Shown here one piece after another: positions 34,801 through 47,588 of a stretch of DNA of 64,000 nucleotides. Below the pieces are notes generated by a model, which did no database searches, had not been told where the DNA came from, and was given only the letters and a program-made list of their open reading frames with translations. The stretch comes from [Phialemoniopsis] sp. UDSM-2020. Lineage: Eukaryota > Ascomycota > Sordariomycetes > Thyridiales > Thyridiaceae. The position numbers and the translations under genes were made by a program. Position 1 is the stretch's first letter, and each line of letters starts with the position of its first letter. The stretch lies in contig JAEILZ010000003.1 of NCBI GenBank assembly GCA_018873225.1, positions 1,054,001 through 1,118,000 of the forward strand, given 5' to 3'.

Positions 34801-37800
34801 CGGAGCTTGGAACTCGGCCCGTAGGATCTAGCTGCTCTTCCCCCTATTCTCCTTGCTCTTGATTATGCAAAGAGCATCCTGTCGCAAGCAAAAACATATC
34901 AAAAAGCTTCCGAACCGAGTGGGCTCCTCGATGCTGACCGAGCCCGCAGGACGGAGTGCGAGATGTCTCCGGGAGGGTCACACCTCTGGGCAAATTTGTT
35001 TTTCGGCGGGCGGGCGGGCAGTCTTAGTCAGGCATTCTTGTCCCCTACCCTGCGTGGAAAGGGCTAGAAGGAGCAAAAGAAGGAATGGGGAACAGGCGTC
35101 AACGATGCTATTCCCACTTTTGCCGTGCGTGCACTAGGTAGGGGGAGCGCGCGAGCGCCTCGGCATCCCGCTTGGCGTGGTGTCCGCGGCCGCGCGCGCG
35201 TTCTCGATGGAGACAGTGAACCACCTGCAGCTCGCACACTAGACCTGAATCTGACCATGGCCCTCGCTCTCCATGCCGTGATGGGCGACATATCAGTGCC
35301 TACATACCCAAAGGTCTCCTTGGGATGGGGGGTCACGCACACTTGGCACCAACCCAGAGGCATGGCGCGCAGTGGAGCTGCGAGAGCGAGACGTGGCCAG
35401 CGAGAGGGCGCGAGCATTTTCGTATCAGCAGTAATTAGCAGTGTGGCACCGTAAGCACCTTGGTGGTTTGTTCCGCCAGCCGGTAGGGCTAGGTAGGCCA
35501 TGATTGCGCCTTGGGATGCACATTTCGCGGTGTCTTGATATCATAGGCTGCTCACCTTGTGACTCGTTCTGGGGGACGGACGATCTATCAATTGATGACA
35601 CCCTCCCCTTTCGCCTTATGTCGCATCTTCCTTCTAGCGTAGCGCAAGGAGTCATGGCGGATCATCGCCAACGGCGACGAATGATACTGGTTCGGGCAGC
35701 AACAAGTACCTAAGCTTCTTGCAAGGTATGAGATCAGAGACAGCGCAGGATGAAAAGCAACCGCGAGCTACCTAGCTAGTATGGAGCCGTCTGACCTACT
35801 TACACGACCGGGCCTCTCATTTCTCGGCGTTAAAGGCTGGCTAGGCCTCACGTCAGTTTTTAATAAGAGTGACCCAGAAAGTCAAATCATACCAAATCAC
35901 GAATCGACACCGCCAGACAGACAGACGCCAATGCGATGGGTCCCGCGGATCACGGCCGGCTAGGTGCATTTTTGTGCAATGTGGACTTGATGTTTCCCAT
36001 TCTTGCACTGAGCTTTCAGATGTCCACTATTGCGACGGAAGTCCGTCCGGCGGAGTGGAGACGGTCCTTCCGCCCTACGTACCAAAAAGAAGCCAAGAAA
36101 GAAAAGAAGAAGGAAAAAAAAAGATTTGAAAATTCCACAAACTGACTAACACTAGACCGCTAGCCTGGCTGACTGGGGTTGCCGTTCCGGGAAGCGAAAA
36201 AAGCCAAGCCAGCGCCAGTTGGGAAAGAGGGTCCACATCCCGGCCATGCGGACCTCTGTAAAACCCGACTGACGCCCGCCAAAACGTGGAATTCCACGCT
36301 CTCTCGGGCGCGAGTAGTCTCCGTTTCGAGAATGCGATGCGAGACGTACCAGGCAACCGTTCAAACCCCCCAAGAACCCTGTCAGCCAAGACCACCCCAA
36401 GCCCCCAGGGTACAAGTTAGATCGCATCCCGAATCGTATATCGTATCTTCGCATATGCGGAGAGAAAACGCCACTTTGGACTTATACCAGATGCGGAACT
36501 TGCCAGCAAAACGGCAGGCACGATAGCAAAAGAACTGCCGGTATGCGTGCGAGTCGTATTGAAGAGGACATCAAATGAGTGAATTAAAAACAAACTACAT
36601 GATCCTGGCCTGATGGACGATAAAGATCAGGGACGAGGAATGACGAGGCGAAGACATCACAGGCAATAAACTGGGGCCGTGGGCGGGTTTCGCGATCATC
36701 TGAAGTGCCGTCCGTTTGGAGCGAGCGCGAGCGTCTGTGTGCGAGTCGCCCTGTGCGTATCGACGTAGCGTACAATCGCATACATCAAGTTCCTACATGA
36801 ATACACTGGGCTTATTGCTTATGATCTATCTTGTCCTCCGCCGTTGAGATGACATACTAGACGCTTGCCGTAGCTTATCTGATCCATACCTCCGTAGATC
36901 TTCCGAGCCTCGGCGGAGGTTGTGCTGATGAAGCCAACAAAAAGATCCAGGCACTCGCTACTGCTGATTAAAGCAAAAGAAAAGTCAAAACACAAAAAGT
37001 GCGGGACAAGTACTAGGATGTACATCCATCTCCGCTGAGTGATCGGTATTGCAGTCAAAATGCCATGCAAAAGCCAAGCATCTTGGTATTTGATCGCCCT
37101 TTTTCTCCAAAACACACCCCATGTGATGCCCTCACCACTCACAGCCCTTTGTTCTGCCGGGAGAGCGAATGCGAATAAGAAACCCTCCGCGGAGCTGAAG
37201 GCAGACCGACACAGATCCCCAACGGCGCCACCCCCCTGTCACTTGTCTGAGCCTTTTTCGCGAGCATGATCATTATGTATCATAGCAAAACATTGGGCCC
37301 CAAAACATGGGTCAACAAAAGAAGAGAAAGAAGAAGAAAAAATTGGTGGATTACACGTAGATTCCGTTTTCCCACTCTGGGAAGTCTACGTATGTGTGGG
37401 GCGGCGTGCGGAGGTACCTGCGGATACTTTTTGCACGCTCGCTCACCACATCACACGCCCCCCCTTTCAGACTCAGCTATTGTAAGCCCTGTCAAAACCC
37501 GAACCTTGGGTTCCATGACTCCTTGATTCGCCCACCCGTACTGGACTAGGTGCACCTGCTGAACGGGGTCCATGGAGCCCGCCGCTGTGGTAACTACAGG
37601 GAGTGGAATTTCGGCATGCCGTTATGCCGTTTCATTCACAGTGTTTACCTGGTAGAGATTGTGGCTTAGGGGAGCTGTCATAATCACTTTAAAGCGTACG
37701 TGAGGGGGGTGACGCAAAAAGGGCTCATGCCATGGCTGGAAGATGCCGAGGTCGGGTCACTCTTACATGTCAGAGTCGTGATGCTGTAATTTCTGGTACA

Positions 37801-38315
37801 CGAGTAGCCTATACTAGCGGCGTGTTGACCCGAGTAGGCATTTCACTGGCAGAAGATTGTTGGGAGACGATTTTGCTTGACGGGTGGAGTTTGTTTGTTG
37901 CATTATTGTCTAGAACTTCTGTAGGCAGGGGAACGCTCAATCCGGGTCCCTCATGGCCTACGTCGCCATCATTGCCGTATCCCAATGACGATGGCCGTAG
38001 TCGTACACACGAAACCTGTTCCTCCAACTATCACCGTGCTCTCCGATTCCCCATTGACCATCAAACTCCAATCCGGATCCCTTGAGAGGAACCAACGAAA
38101 GTAGAAAGCAGATAATATTCCAGAAAGATTCCATACCAACGCCTTGCAGTGAATTCCGCTGAAATGCGCAAAACTGCCTGTAAAAGATTCCCAAAATGCG
38201 CCGTCTAGACCAGTCCCAACTTTGGCCTCCCGTGTCTTCATACCCAATTCGTCATAAGACATCCCTCACAGCTTTGATAGCGTCGTCCAGTTTTTTCCAC
38301 GGCACCTCCTTTTAT
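31814..38315. other. 6.5-kb gene-poor region
   Basis: No gene, tRNA or transposon open frame could be supported. Observed items: TACTCCGTA at 33974-33982, the longer palindrome TATACGGAGTATA at 34441-34453, a very GC-rich patch with alternating CG at about 35146-35205, and purine-rich tracts at about 36085-36130 and 37316-37345. The promoter of the hypothetical gene lies above 31813. Short open frames up to about 145 codons exist on both strands around 33490-33925 and 35064-35501 without motifs. Confidence 0.4.
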
Positions 38316-39523
38316 TCACATCCGTAATGAGTCGGCGTCGTAGCCAGAGTAGATCATGGGATCGCCCATGCCCATCATGACCTCGGGGTTGGGGCACGAC
38401 AGGATATGGGGCTTGATCGTTCCAAAACTCGACTCCACGAGGCCCTGGTTAAGGAGATCCATGTTCATGAATGTGGGAGCCTGCTGCATGAACTGCTGGT
38501 TCATGTCCATCGCCGTCGGCTGGCTGGGCATCCATGCCGGGAAGGACGTCGGTACGCTCGCGGGCTGGGGCGTAAACAGCTCGGCCTGGCCGTTGCTCGA
38601 AACGGTCTCGAAGTCGCTATACGTGAGGCTCTGCGGCGAGAGCGTGACGCCGTTGTTGCCGCCGCCAAAGACGGACTTGCGGTAGTCCTGCTCGAAATCG
38701 GAGTGGTCGAGCTCCGAGGAGCTAGCGCGGTCGGTGCGGCCGCAGTCGACCTCGGTCTTGATCGGAGACTGCTCCGGTTGCTGAGATTCCAGCTGGCGGG
38801 CCAGCTCGGCGAGGCCTGCCTCGTCCTCGGGGAAGACCGAGTGCACGGGCAGGTCCATGTCGCTATTGGGTCGGATGCAGCCCAGCTTGGAGGCGATGTT
38901 GTGGATCACCGGCTGGCCGCGATCGTTCAATTCCGGCTCGCCCAGTTCCCATTGTTGTCCGCTACGGACCATGGCATAAAGCTTATGTACTGTTGCGATG
39001 AGGGCGAATTGCGTGTGTTCGAGCACCTCGGCATATCTGTGTATGGCTGTGTAAGCGGCGGGCCACGTATGCAATTGAAAGTCAAGTCGACCACCTACCC
39101 TTTTGGTATTTGCTTGTACTCCGTCTTCTTTCGGGTTCCAGCAGTGCAGACGAGGCCGTCGTCCTTACACCTCTTGCAGGGGAATTCTCCATCGCACTAA
39201 ATCGCGTGTAAGTGACATGATGACCAATTGAGGCAACAAAACCCAAAATATAAGAATAAAAGATTGTGTGCACATACCTTGGTCTTCTTCATTCTACACC
39301 TCTCACAAGCCTTCCATACTCTCTTATGCCTTCCATCGGCAGAATTTGAGGAATTGCTGTCGTGGGTGGGCGAGGGATGTGAGTGAGGGTGCGAGTGCGA
39401 GTGTGTGGTGGACGCCCGCTTAGTCGGCCGATGTACTGCCTTGACCTGCTTCGATGCCGAGCTCTTTCTTGAGCTATTTGATTTTTGATCCTCCTGAGGA
39501 GGAGTAGGTAGACTTGTCTCCAT
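38316..39523 (-). CDS. Zn2Cys6 fungal transcription factor
   Basis: Three exons, 39523-39278, 39196-39099 and 39036-38316, give 354 aa. The binuclear zinc cluster has perfect spacing: C73-x2-C76-x6-C83-x5-C89-x2-C92-x6-C99 (KACERCRMKKTK, then CDGEFPCKRCKDDGLVC). The first intron falls exactly between the second and third cysteine. Before it lies a His/Ser-rich stretch (THSHSHPHSHPSPTHDS). After the cluster comes a well-ordered block (KGYAEVLEHTQFALIATVHK to ASKLGCIRPNSDMDLPVHS), then a Gln/Pro/Met-rich acidic tail that looks like an activation domain. There is no MHR-type fungal_trans domain. It recalls the short Fcr1-type C6 regulators of aspergilli; this is an impression, not a proven orthology. 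It stands alone between two large empty regions, as developmental regulators often do. Confidence 0.92.
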
Positions 39524-42500
39524 GGCTGTTGTGTAATGGCAATGGGGATGAGGCCAAGATATTATTATCCAAGGAGGAGACGGAGATGTGTGTAAGTCGG
39601 GGGCGAGGGGTAACAAGAAGCTCTTAGGAACCTAAGAGCGGCCAGCACAAAACAGGGCCCGACTGGATGTATATATGAAAGAAGGGGGTCTCCCAGAAAA
39701 GGAAAACAAGGCACAAGGGGGTCTCGGGGGGTGTACGTTTAGAAGACGAGATGGAAAAGAGAAAAAAATAAAATGCGGAGCGACCCGTGTGATCGATCCT
39801 CCCAAGAGAAGTCGAGATTAATAATGACGAGTAAGGCTGTTAGAGTTGCTTCGTCAAGGGCGCATGGGGATTATGTGATACGCAGCGCACAGTTTCGTCC
39901 TTTGGGGTCGCGAGTTAGGCCGTCCCGAGCGTTATTAGCGGCCCTAAACTGCCCTGGAGCGGAGAGTGGGAGGGTACGCTGAGCACCCTGTACAAGTCGT
40001 TGCTTTGGGCTGCGAATTAGGTGGCTTTAACGGTCGGGGTGTCCTTATGTCCGTGTCTGCGGGCGGGCGTCTTGGTGTAGTGTAGTCGTGGTGCTGGTGG
40101 AGCTTTGAGTTAGGGGGGCTGGGTCTTTGGCGCAATTAGGTGAATTAAGGTGGGCAAAACGGAGCTACTCGATAAACTCGCCGTACCCAGGGCCAAAAAA
40201 GACGGTCTTGTCGAGCCGGGTCACCAAGAAGTCTCCGAAGTCCTGCTCCTGCTCCCTGCTCCGAGAGTAGAGGGGTGGGGAGGGAGGTGGCACGGGTAAG
40301 GTATGCGGTGCTTTGAAAGCTCGCTTTTTCTTCGCTTTGCGACTGGGCAAATGTGCTGCGCCAGGAATGGGACCACGTTGATCCAGATAGCCGTATTGGG
40401 CAGTGAATTGCGCCAATGCTTTGTGCGTCGAGCAAGACTGCCTGTAAGCTGACGGGTTGCAGGCGAGCTGGCTGTTTCTTGTCTCTCGAATTGGAGATGC
40501 GAGGGGGCCAAGCAAATAGTCGCCAATTCAAGGTTCGTCGTTCCTCGCCTTGACTTTGTGTGTAACGGTGTGACAACCCTGAATCTCGAGTCGATCAAGC
40601 TGTGGGGAGAGGGAGAGAGAGGCCTGTCTTTCTTTCTGTCTGCCTGCCTGCCTACGTATTCGTCCGTTCGTGTAGGCGTGTAAGCGGCACAATTAGATGA
40701 ATATATGATGAGGCTTGGTGGGACAAACAAGGTTCCCAAACGAGCAAAGGGGAATCAAGAGAGAATCTATGATATGTGTGGCGCGAGAGACAGCTTGGGA
40801 GGGAGCAGCCGCAATCGGTATATATCTGATTCAAGACAAACACAACAACATAGCCCCGGCGACTTATACGTACAATATTCATGATCTTTTATGACATGTC
40901 CCAGCTATCTGTCTGCATGCTCGACAACGAGGTCGACAGGGTGTGGGTCAGAGACCCGTTGTGGGTACGATGGGATACTTGGAGATACATCGGCCTCGAC
41001 TTCTTCTCAAGCCCGACCGAAACAGAGTTGTCGAGTAAGCACCCCCCATTCCCATCACAGGGATCAAGACACCGTCAAGACAGCACAATTGTGCAGCAGT
41101 GGCCCCCCCCGCGAAAGGGGTCCCTTCGCTCAGCGCTAATCGGGTACCTTTGCGTCTGTCTCAGATCCGAGGGCGAGCCAAGTACATTCTCGCGCGCGCG
41201 GTGGTCTCCCTGCCCTTGCTGTGCGGTCGAGTGCGTTATCGCCGACTCGGGAATTTGCTGCGCTCCTCTCCGTCCGCTTTGCACAAGCGGATGGTGCCAG
41301 TGCCGGCCAGGATGCGCGGCCGTGAATAAATCTCGTTGACGGGTCATCCTTAACGATAGCGTCTGCCCTGTCCGAGAACAAACTCTTGCCCACCTCCTTC
41401 ATTGACCCCAAGTTCTCGATATTCTATCCTATCATGAACTGCGGTGCATAGCACGCCTATCACGCCATGGTGAGACCAGCAAAGTCTAAATGCTCGATAG
41501 CAACCCTGTCTGCCTGTCGTAGGGGGTAGTAGGGTTTGTGCCAACGGCCCAGGATGGGACTCCATCCATTGCTCTCGCAACGATAACAAGCGAGAGTTTT
41601 CTCAGCCTTACTCATCTCCATGGCACTATTAGACGGCGACGATCAGATATGCGTGATGGCACCTCCGTGAACCCGCGGACTTATATCGGTAGGGCTCCCG
41701 GGACACTGTGCGCTTCGAGGCCACTCCCCACAAGCGAACCGTGCGAAAAGCCAATGACTCGCCGACCAAAGCCCGAATTTGACTCTGTTTTAACTGCGCA
41801 GAAATGGAGCCTGAAGTGGACAAGGATGAGACTCGGTACTTTTGACTCTATTATCCCTGAACAGCTGTCAAGATGCGAAATCATGATGTTGACGATGAGT
41901 GCTTGTGGCACGTAGGGACATTGCACAGTAGTTGCATGTCAGTACCAACATATTGTGGAGAAGGACTTGAGATCGAGGGTACGAAGTAGGTATCAGAGTA
42001 TGGTTTGGAGATCGACTTGTGCATAACTTCTGCAAGCTACGGACCCCAAAAAGCGATGAGGCTCATGGCTCTTGATTCGAAATGCCGGCGGCTCAAGTGG
42101 CCGGCAATGGACAAGCTTCAAGTGACGATCGCGACCTGTCAGTGCCGCGCGACGGGGTCCACTGTCTTTTGATGCATATTGTCTGGAGCATGACACCATC
42201 ATGAAATGATGACTGGGACACACCCAGAGAGACGGGAAGATTTGTCAGTGGTGTGAAAGGAGAGTACTTCGTACCGGGTGGGATTGCCTCGAGATCCACG
42301 CCAACAAGGTAAGTCCTAGCTTGAAGCTTAAGGTTAGGCTGGTGCCCCACGATTGGTCAAGTTTCTAGAAACATTCCAAAGGGTGAATCCCGAGAAGAAA
42401 GAGATCTGTGCTTCTGGGCTGGCATGTCGATAAGGGCGAAGTGCCGTCCACGCCGTCGCCCCTTCAATGTTCGGCCTTTTCGGGGCCGGATCGCGCACTA

Positions 42501-45500
42501 ACACAGCGAGGCAGCGCACGGGGTCTTGGGTCGTCATCTCGGGCACCATCAACACTCCTTGACACCTTTAAAGAAAAACGTGTTCCTGGACCCCAGGACA
42601 CGGTTCTGCCCGTTTTCACCCGGTCTTGGTCGACCTCATGACCATCCTGACCTGCATGGCCAATACCACAAATTGGCTCAATGCGGGAAATGCGCGTCTG
42701 GGGTAACGGTGGACGTGCAGAAACCAGAAAATAACGCGCACACGACATCTCCACGGACTTTTCCACGGACTTTTGCTTATGGGAGTTAGGCGAGGGCGAT
42801 CGACAGTGCATCCCTTAGTCGACAGTCCAGGTACCGCACGATACTGCTTGTTGTTTGTAGGTAGGCATGTAGCGAGAAGAGCAACGCATTACTCAGACGA
42901 CGACGACAACACATAGACAGCAACAGGCCTCAAAACCCCCCACCCGGCATGGGTATGCTCGACGAGAACTGCTCGATGCAGACTGATTGCCTTGCCAATC
43001 CCGGTAAGTCGGGGTCCGATACTGGACCGACCCATCACTCATAGGGCTGCTCTCAAGACCCCGTTGCCTTCCTTTCCAGGTACCACAATTGGGTCAATGC
43101 ACACACGGCATCCCTTGTTTGAGCTGAAAGGAGTTTCGTCTGGGGTATGCGGCCAGGAGGATCGCGGTAAACCTGTTTTACTGAGCTGCGCGCACGACTT
43201 TGAGGCTCAGAAAGGGTTGACGACCGTCTAGGCCCCCCCATATGACATAGACAGCGACTTCAGGGTACAAGACAGGGTACAAGACAGATAAGGCCGGCGC
43301 GTCGCGGACTTGAACGGTCGCGAGAGCAATTAAATGGACACTGGACATTCAGAGGTCGCAGGGTTGAATTTCCCTCCCCCTGTCAGGTATCAAGTCTTGA
43401 GTGGAGGATTATCCCACTCCCTACATCTTTGTATGCTGTGTCAGGACATGGCAGCATGGAAAGGGCCTGGCTCTCCGGGCCTCGGCTGGACAATATGCTG
43501 GCTGGTTGCTGCCAAACTACACGGACAATTATGCATTTGCATAAAATTCCTTGCAATTGACCTTTGAGGGAGGCCAAAGGACAAGCGAGCTATCAGATCA
43601 TGACCTCGTCGAGAAGCCTCAGTCACGAACGCCTCAATTCCCCAGGTTTCGCGTCTGGGTCGGGTAGCTGAGCCTGGACCCTGACGTCCCAGCTCAACTG
43701 AAACATTTCCGGGACAGTCATTACTCGCAAGAACTTGCCGTGCATACCAAGCTAGGGCTTACCCAGCATGCAATAAAGGCAAGCATAACAAGACGATGAA
43801 GCTAACCAAACCCCACGATGCGAGTATGACTCTGCAGACATTACCAATCAGGGTGTCGTTATCTCCGTTTGGTTTGTCAGACGCGATACGAAAGGGGGTA
43901 AATTAGGTTGCGAGTTATGCAAGGCTGTCGAGCCGGTAATTTAGACTAGCGTACTCCGTTCCTTCGGCCGGACCTATTCTCACCCCCGGCCGGTCGACCG
44001 CCGAGACCGAAAACGGGACGGAAATTGTGCCACAAAAAAATCTGCTGGGTCTGCCTCCACGTGGGCTCGCATGCAGCGCTCTGGCAAGAATATCTTATGA
44101 TTGTCATATGCTAGACGTTTGGTACATGGCACAGGTTGAGCATTCAAAAGCCGAATGGTCTTTTGAATCGCCATGTGAAACCGACCTTTAAACCCGAGCT
44201 ATTGTCACCGGCCAGCAGAATATGGGATTTTCCTTAGCTTGGGCCTACTGTTATCGAGCCGCAATGATTTGCGGTCCTGGGACCGTTGGCCCATGCAGGG
44301 CATAAGCGCTTGCATTGCCCGTCACTTTATTAGACTCGCTACTTCGGACTTTGACGCACTCTGCACCCCCTAAAATGCAGTGACGTATCAGCATGATTGG
44401 CGTTGTCGTAGACAAGCTTTTTGATCGGCAGGCCGAAGGCGACATTCTTGACCCCAATGCGCAATGGTTTTTTGGCATATGACCACCGAAGTGACATGCA
44501 GTACCCAGACTCAAGTGCCGAAGAGCTTGCCCATTGGCACGGAGGGCCTGCGCCAATTACCCTACACCATTGGAACGCACCACAACCTCCGAAGTTTGTT
44601 CCTTTCAGGTAGATGGAGACAAAGCCCCCAAACGCACGAAATGCACCCGGGAGCCGGCGAGCGCCAAGCCGTTTCGTCACGGTCCCGATGATCTAATCGG
44701 CGAAAACAGAGCTGTTTAAACACCTGGTTGATGTAGTGGATGGACCCTCCTGATGGAGAAAAACGGCCACAAGGCAAAGAGCTCCAATTTTTTCGAGGAA
44801 CAAGATCTCGTCACGAGCCACCTCGGGCTCTCTCGCGCCATTGCGTAGGACCCGAATGCGACTTTTCTTGTTCGCATTTCCTTTCGATAGGTGGATGGGT
44901 ACATGGGGACACCTGGAGACGACCAGATACATTCGCACTGGACGGGCTTCTAGAAGACCGCTATTACATCCACGCCCCCCTCTGCCCCCCAGGCGCCGGC
45001 GTGTGGATGGACGTTGGCTCCGAGCTCCGTTGGATGGTTTGCCGCAGCTTCACATCATCATAGACATGCACTAGTGTCCTCCCCGCGACGCCAGGGACCT
45101 GCATGCTGGACTCATGATGATGAAGTGGCTCGCGTGTAGGGCTGGGAGTGATGGCGGTAGCAAATCTTGGGGTGGATTCGTGCCTCGGAGATCTCAGTGT
45201 CCCATTTCTCATTGGATTGGATTTGGAAGAGCCACACAGGGTAACCGGCCTTGCAGGACGGTCCACGGAGTAAAGGGAGCTGTCTCGGCGTAGCCTCAGC
45301 GAGCCTCGCAGAGGGCGAGGGGTCATTGTGGTGAGACTGGCAAGACTGCTTACTGAAGTCCTGTGGCTGCACAGCAAACATTTCAATATGCCTAGTTTCT
45401 CGTGACATTCGGCTTTAGTATTGATACCGCGTTGAACAGCGGCGGAAGGGAGCTGTCCCTACTGGATTTCATGCCGCAGTACTTGATGTCTGTTGGGATG

Positions 45501-46270
45501 AAGTAACGGCCAGCTCGATCAGGGCGGATGGTCCCGGTCCTTTGATCTATATCTCTCGATCTCACGGCCACAGTTACGACGACAGTCATGGACGATGAAC
45601 GACTTTCCGTACAGTGTCAGAGCCTACTCCGGGCCGGCTCTGTCCACCGAACTCGAATCTCCTTCGAACATATTGATAGGCATCGGGGTGAGATAGGTAT
45701 TGGGTTTGGAGCTCCGGCATCCGGACAGGGCTGTTGCTGATTGGCTCTATTGACTCCGTCCTTCCCGAAATGGTAATTCGTCAACAGCCGCCAGGAATTC
45801 AGTAGGCACTCATTGGCAGAGCCACCCCATACGTTTTCTGCAGGCATGGTTGATAGCTACAAGCTTCCGAGTCCTTGAACGGTAGCATTCTACCTTCAGA
45901 ATGGTATTAATTCTCTTAAAATCATGCATATTAGGCAAGTGAAGCTGTCCGCGACGCACTCCACACGCACAGAAGAGGTGACATCACCACCCGTAATCGT
46001 TGGAGCTTTGACCATCTCCACCCCCAGAAATGCCCCTCCATCGCCGTCAAGGTCGACGAGCACCTATGACATGAAAGCACCGACATTGTGAGGGCAGAAA
46101 ATAGAAAACCAAACTTGTGACATTTAGTTTAAAGGCTTTCATACTGTACCCAATCAATTGCTCCATCAACCTTAGATAACACCTTGTGTGGCGCGCCACA
46201 AACATCTGCCGAACTGGTCCCTTCCTGCTGCACGAGCTCGGCCCTGAAGCTATCCTAGCTGGTGACGCCT
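39524..46270. other. 6.7-kb gene-poor region upstream of the Zn2Cys6 gene
   Basis: The first one or two kilobases probably hold the promoter and a long 5' leader of the regulator. Frames of 143-172 codons on the same strand at 40145-40739 may be chance or upstream frames and show no motif. A TGCC tetranucleotide run lies at about 40640-40652. A direct repeat of two 12-base units (CAGGGTACAAGA) lies at 43261-43287. Two short similar stretches occur at 42664-42705 and 43081-43147. No tRNA, transposase or spliced gene was found. Confidence 0.4.
43261..43287. repeat. Two-copy 12-bp direct repeat
   Basis: The unit CAGGGTACAAGA occurs twice in tandem, followed by a partial third copy (CAG). Its function is unknown; it may be replication slippage. 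Confidence 0.7.
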
Positions 46271-47588
46271 ATGCCGCCTCCAACCCCACCTCTTCGAGCT
46301 CCGGCCGGATTCCTCAACCGCGCCTTGAGCCCATCACGAAACACAGTCTCTCGACTTCCCAACGTCTACACAACCACACAATCTTCCTCGGTCTCGACGC
46401 CATCGAGCTCGCTTCGACCGACTCAAGCCACAACAGCTCACCAAACCACTCCTACCACGTTCACGAGGCCGATTGCCCAACAAAGCACTGCCAAGATGTC
46501 GACCATGCCAGCTACTGGCGGCCACAGCGAGGTACGTCTCAGCTTTAGGGCCACTCCACACGCATGCGCTGGCCCTCTTGCGACGATTGGTAGCTAATGA
46601 ATTGACTTGTTCAGGCCTGCTGTAACATTCCACCAGTCGGTAAGCCTTTCTCGTACTTCTTGCCCCAGCCAGCTCGCCGTCGCTGATGTTCCTCACAGTT
46701 GCTAGTGGATACAAGGCCCAAGGCTCATACGAGCAGATTGGCGGTTTCAAGACCTGTATGTTCCTCCCGAGATCGAGGTTCATCGTCCCCCGAAGCTGAA
46801 TGGCCACCTCTTGGTCAGATGTTACCGGGCCTGCCGACGCCACCAAGGCTATCCTTGTCATCTTTGACATCTTCGGCTTCTTTGATCAGACCGTTCAGGG
46901 CGCCGACATCCTGGCCACCAGCGACAAGCACCAAAAGTACAAGGTCTACATGCCCGACTGGTTCAGCGGCGAGCCGGCCCCGATCGAGTGGTAAGTCGCA
47001 GAGGCAAAGGAGCAAGAGATGTGCCCAGCCAACTGACGTGCTGCAGGTTCCCCCCAGACACGGAGGAGAAGGAGAAGAACCTTGGCAACTTCTTCAAGAG
47101 GTTCCCGCCTCCTTCAGTAGCCGAAAAGGTCCCTGGCTTCGTCAAGGCCGCCAACGAGAAGAATTCGTCGATCAAGTCATGGGGCATCCTAGGGGTACGT
47201 TGCATCGACAGCATACCTAGATCATAACGCTCTTTGTCTGACTATTGTCTTTTAGTTTTGCTGGGGAGGAAAGGTCGTGTCTCTGGCCATTTCTGGTGAC
47301 AATACTCTTTTCTCTGTTGCGGCCGAGGCCCATCCTGCCATGGTCGATCCCAACGATGCCTCCGGCATCAAGATTCCTCTCATCATGCTGGCCTCCAAGG
47401 ACGAGCCTCAAGAGGACGTCGACAAGTTTGAGAGCAACCTGAAGGTTGCTAACCACGTCGAGACCTTTGGCGATCAGATCCACGGCTGGATGGCCGCCCG
47501 ATCGGACCTCAGCGACGAGCGTGTCAAGGCAGAGTATACTCGCGGCTACAAGACCGTGATCGAGTTCTTTGGCAAGCACTGGAAATGA
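46271..47588 (+). CDS. Dienelactone hydrolase family protein with probable mitochondrial leader
   Basis: Six exons (46271-46531, 46615-46639, 46699-46755, 46819-46990, 47047-47194, 47256-47588) join in frame to 331 aa. The core is a standard DLH-type alpha/beta hydrolase of the Aim2-like group. The nucleophile is Cys223 in GFCWGGK, the acid Asp270 in LASKDEP and the base His297 in DQIHGW. The family motifs ACCNIPPV and DIFGFFDQTVQGADIL are present. Residues 1-75 are rich in Ser, Thr, Pro and Arg with no acidic residues, which fits a mitochondrial presequence. A second ATG at 46496 (MSTMPATGGHSE) would give a 256-aa cytosolic form of the normal family length. The physiological substrate of this fungal group is not known. 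Exons 2 and 3 are only 25 and 57 nt. Confidence 0.92.

Noticed and set aside
40145..40739. Frames of 143 and 172 codons upstream of the Zn2Cys6 gene, same strand
   Set aside because: They overlap each other in different frames, lack motifs and codon bias, and cannot be joined in phase to the regulator.
43295..43330. B-box-like GTTCAAGTCC on the minus strand within a small inverted repeat
   Set aside because: Only the local stem TCGCG/CGCGA is present; the rest of a tRNA is missing.
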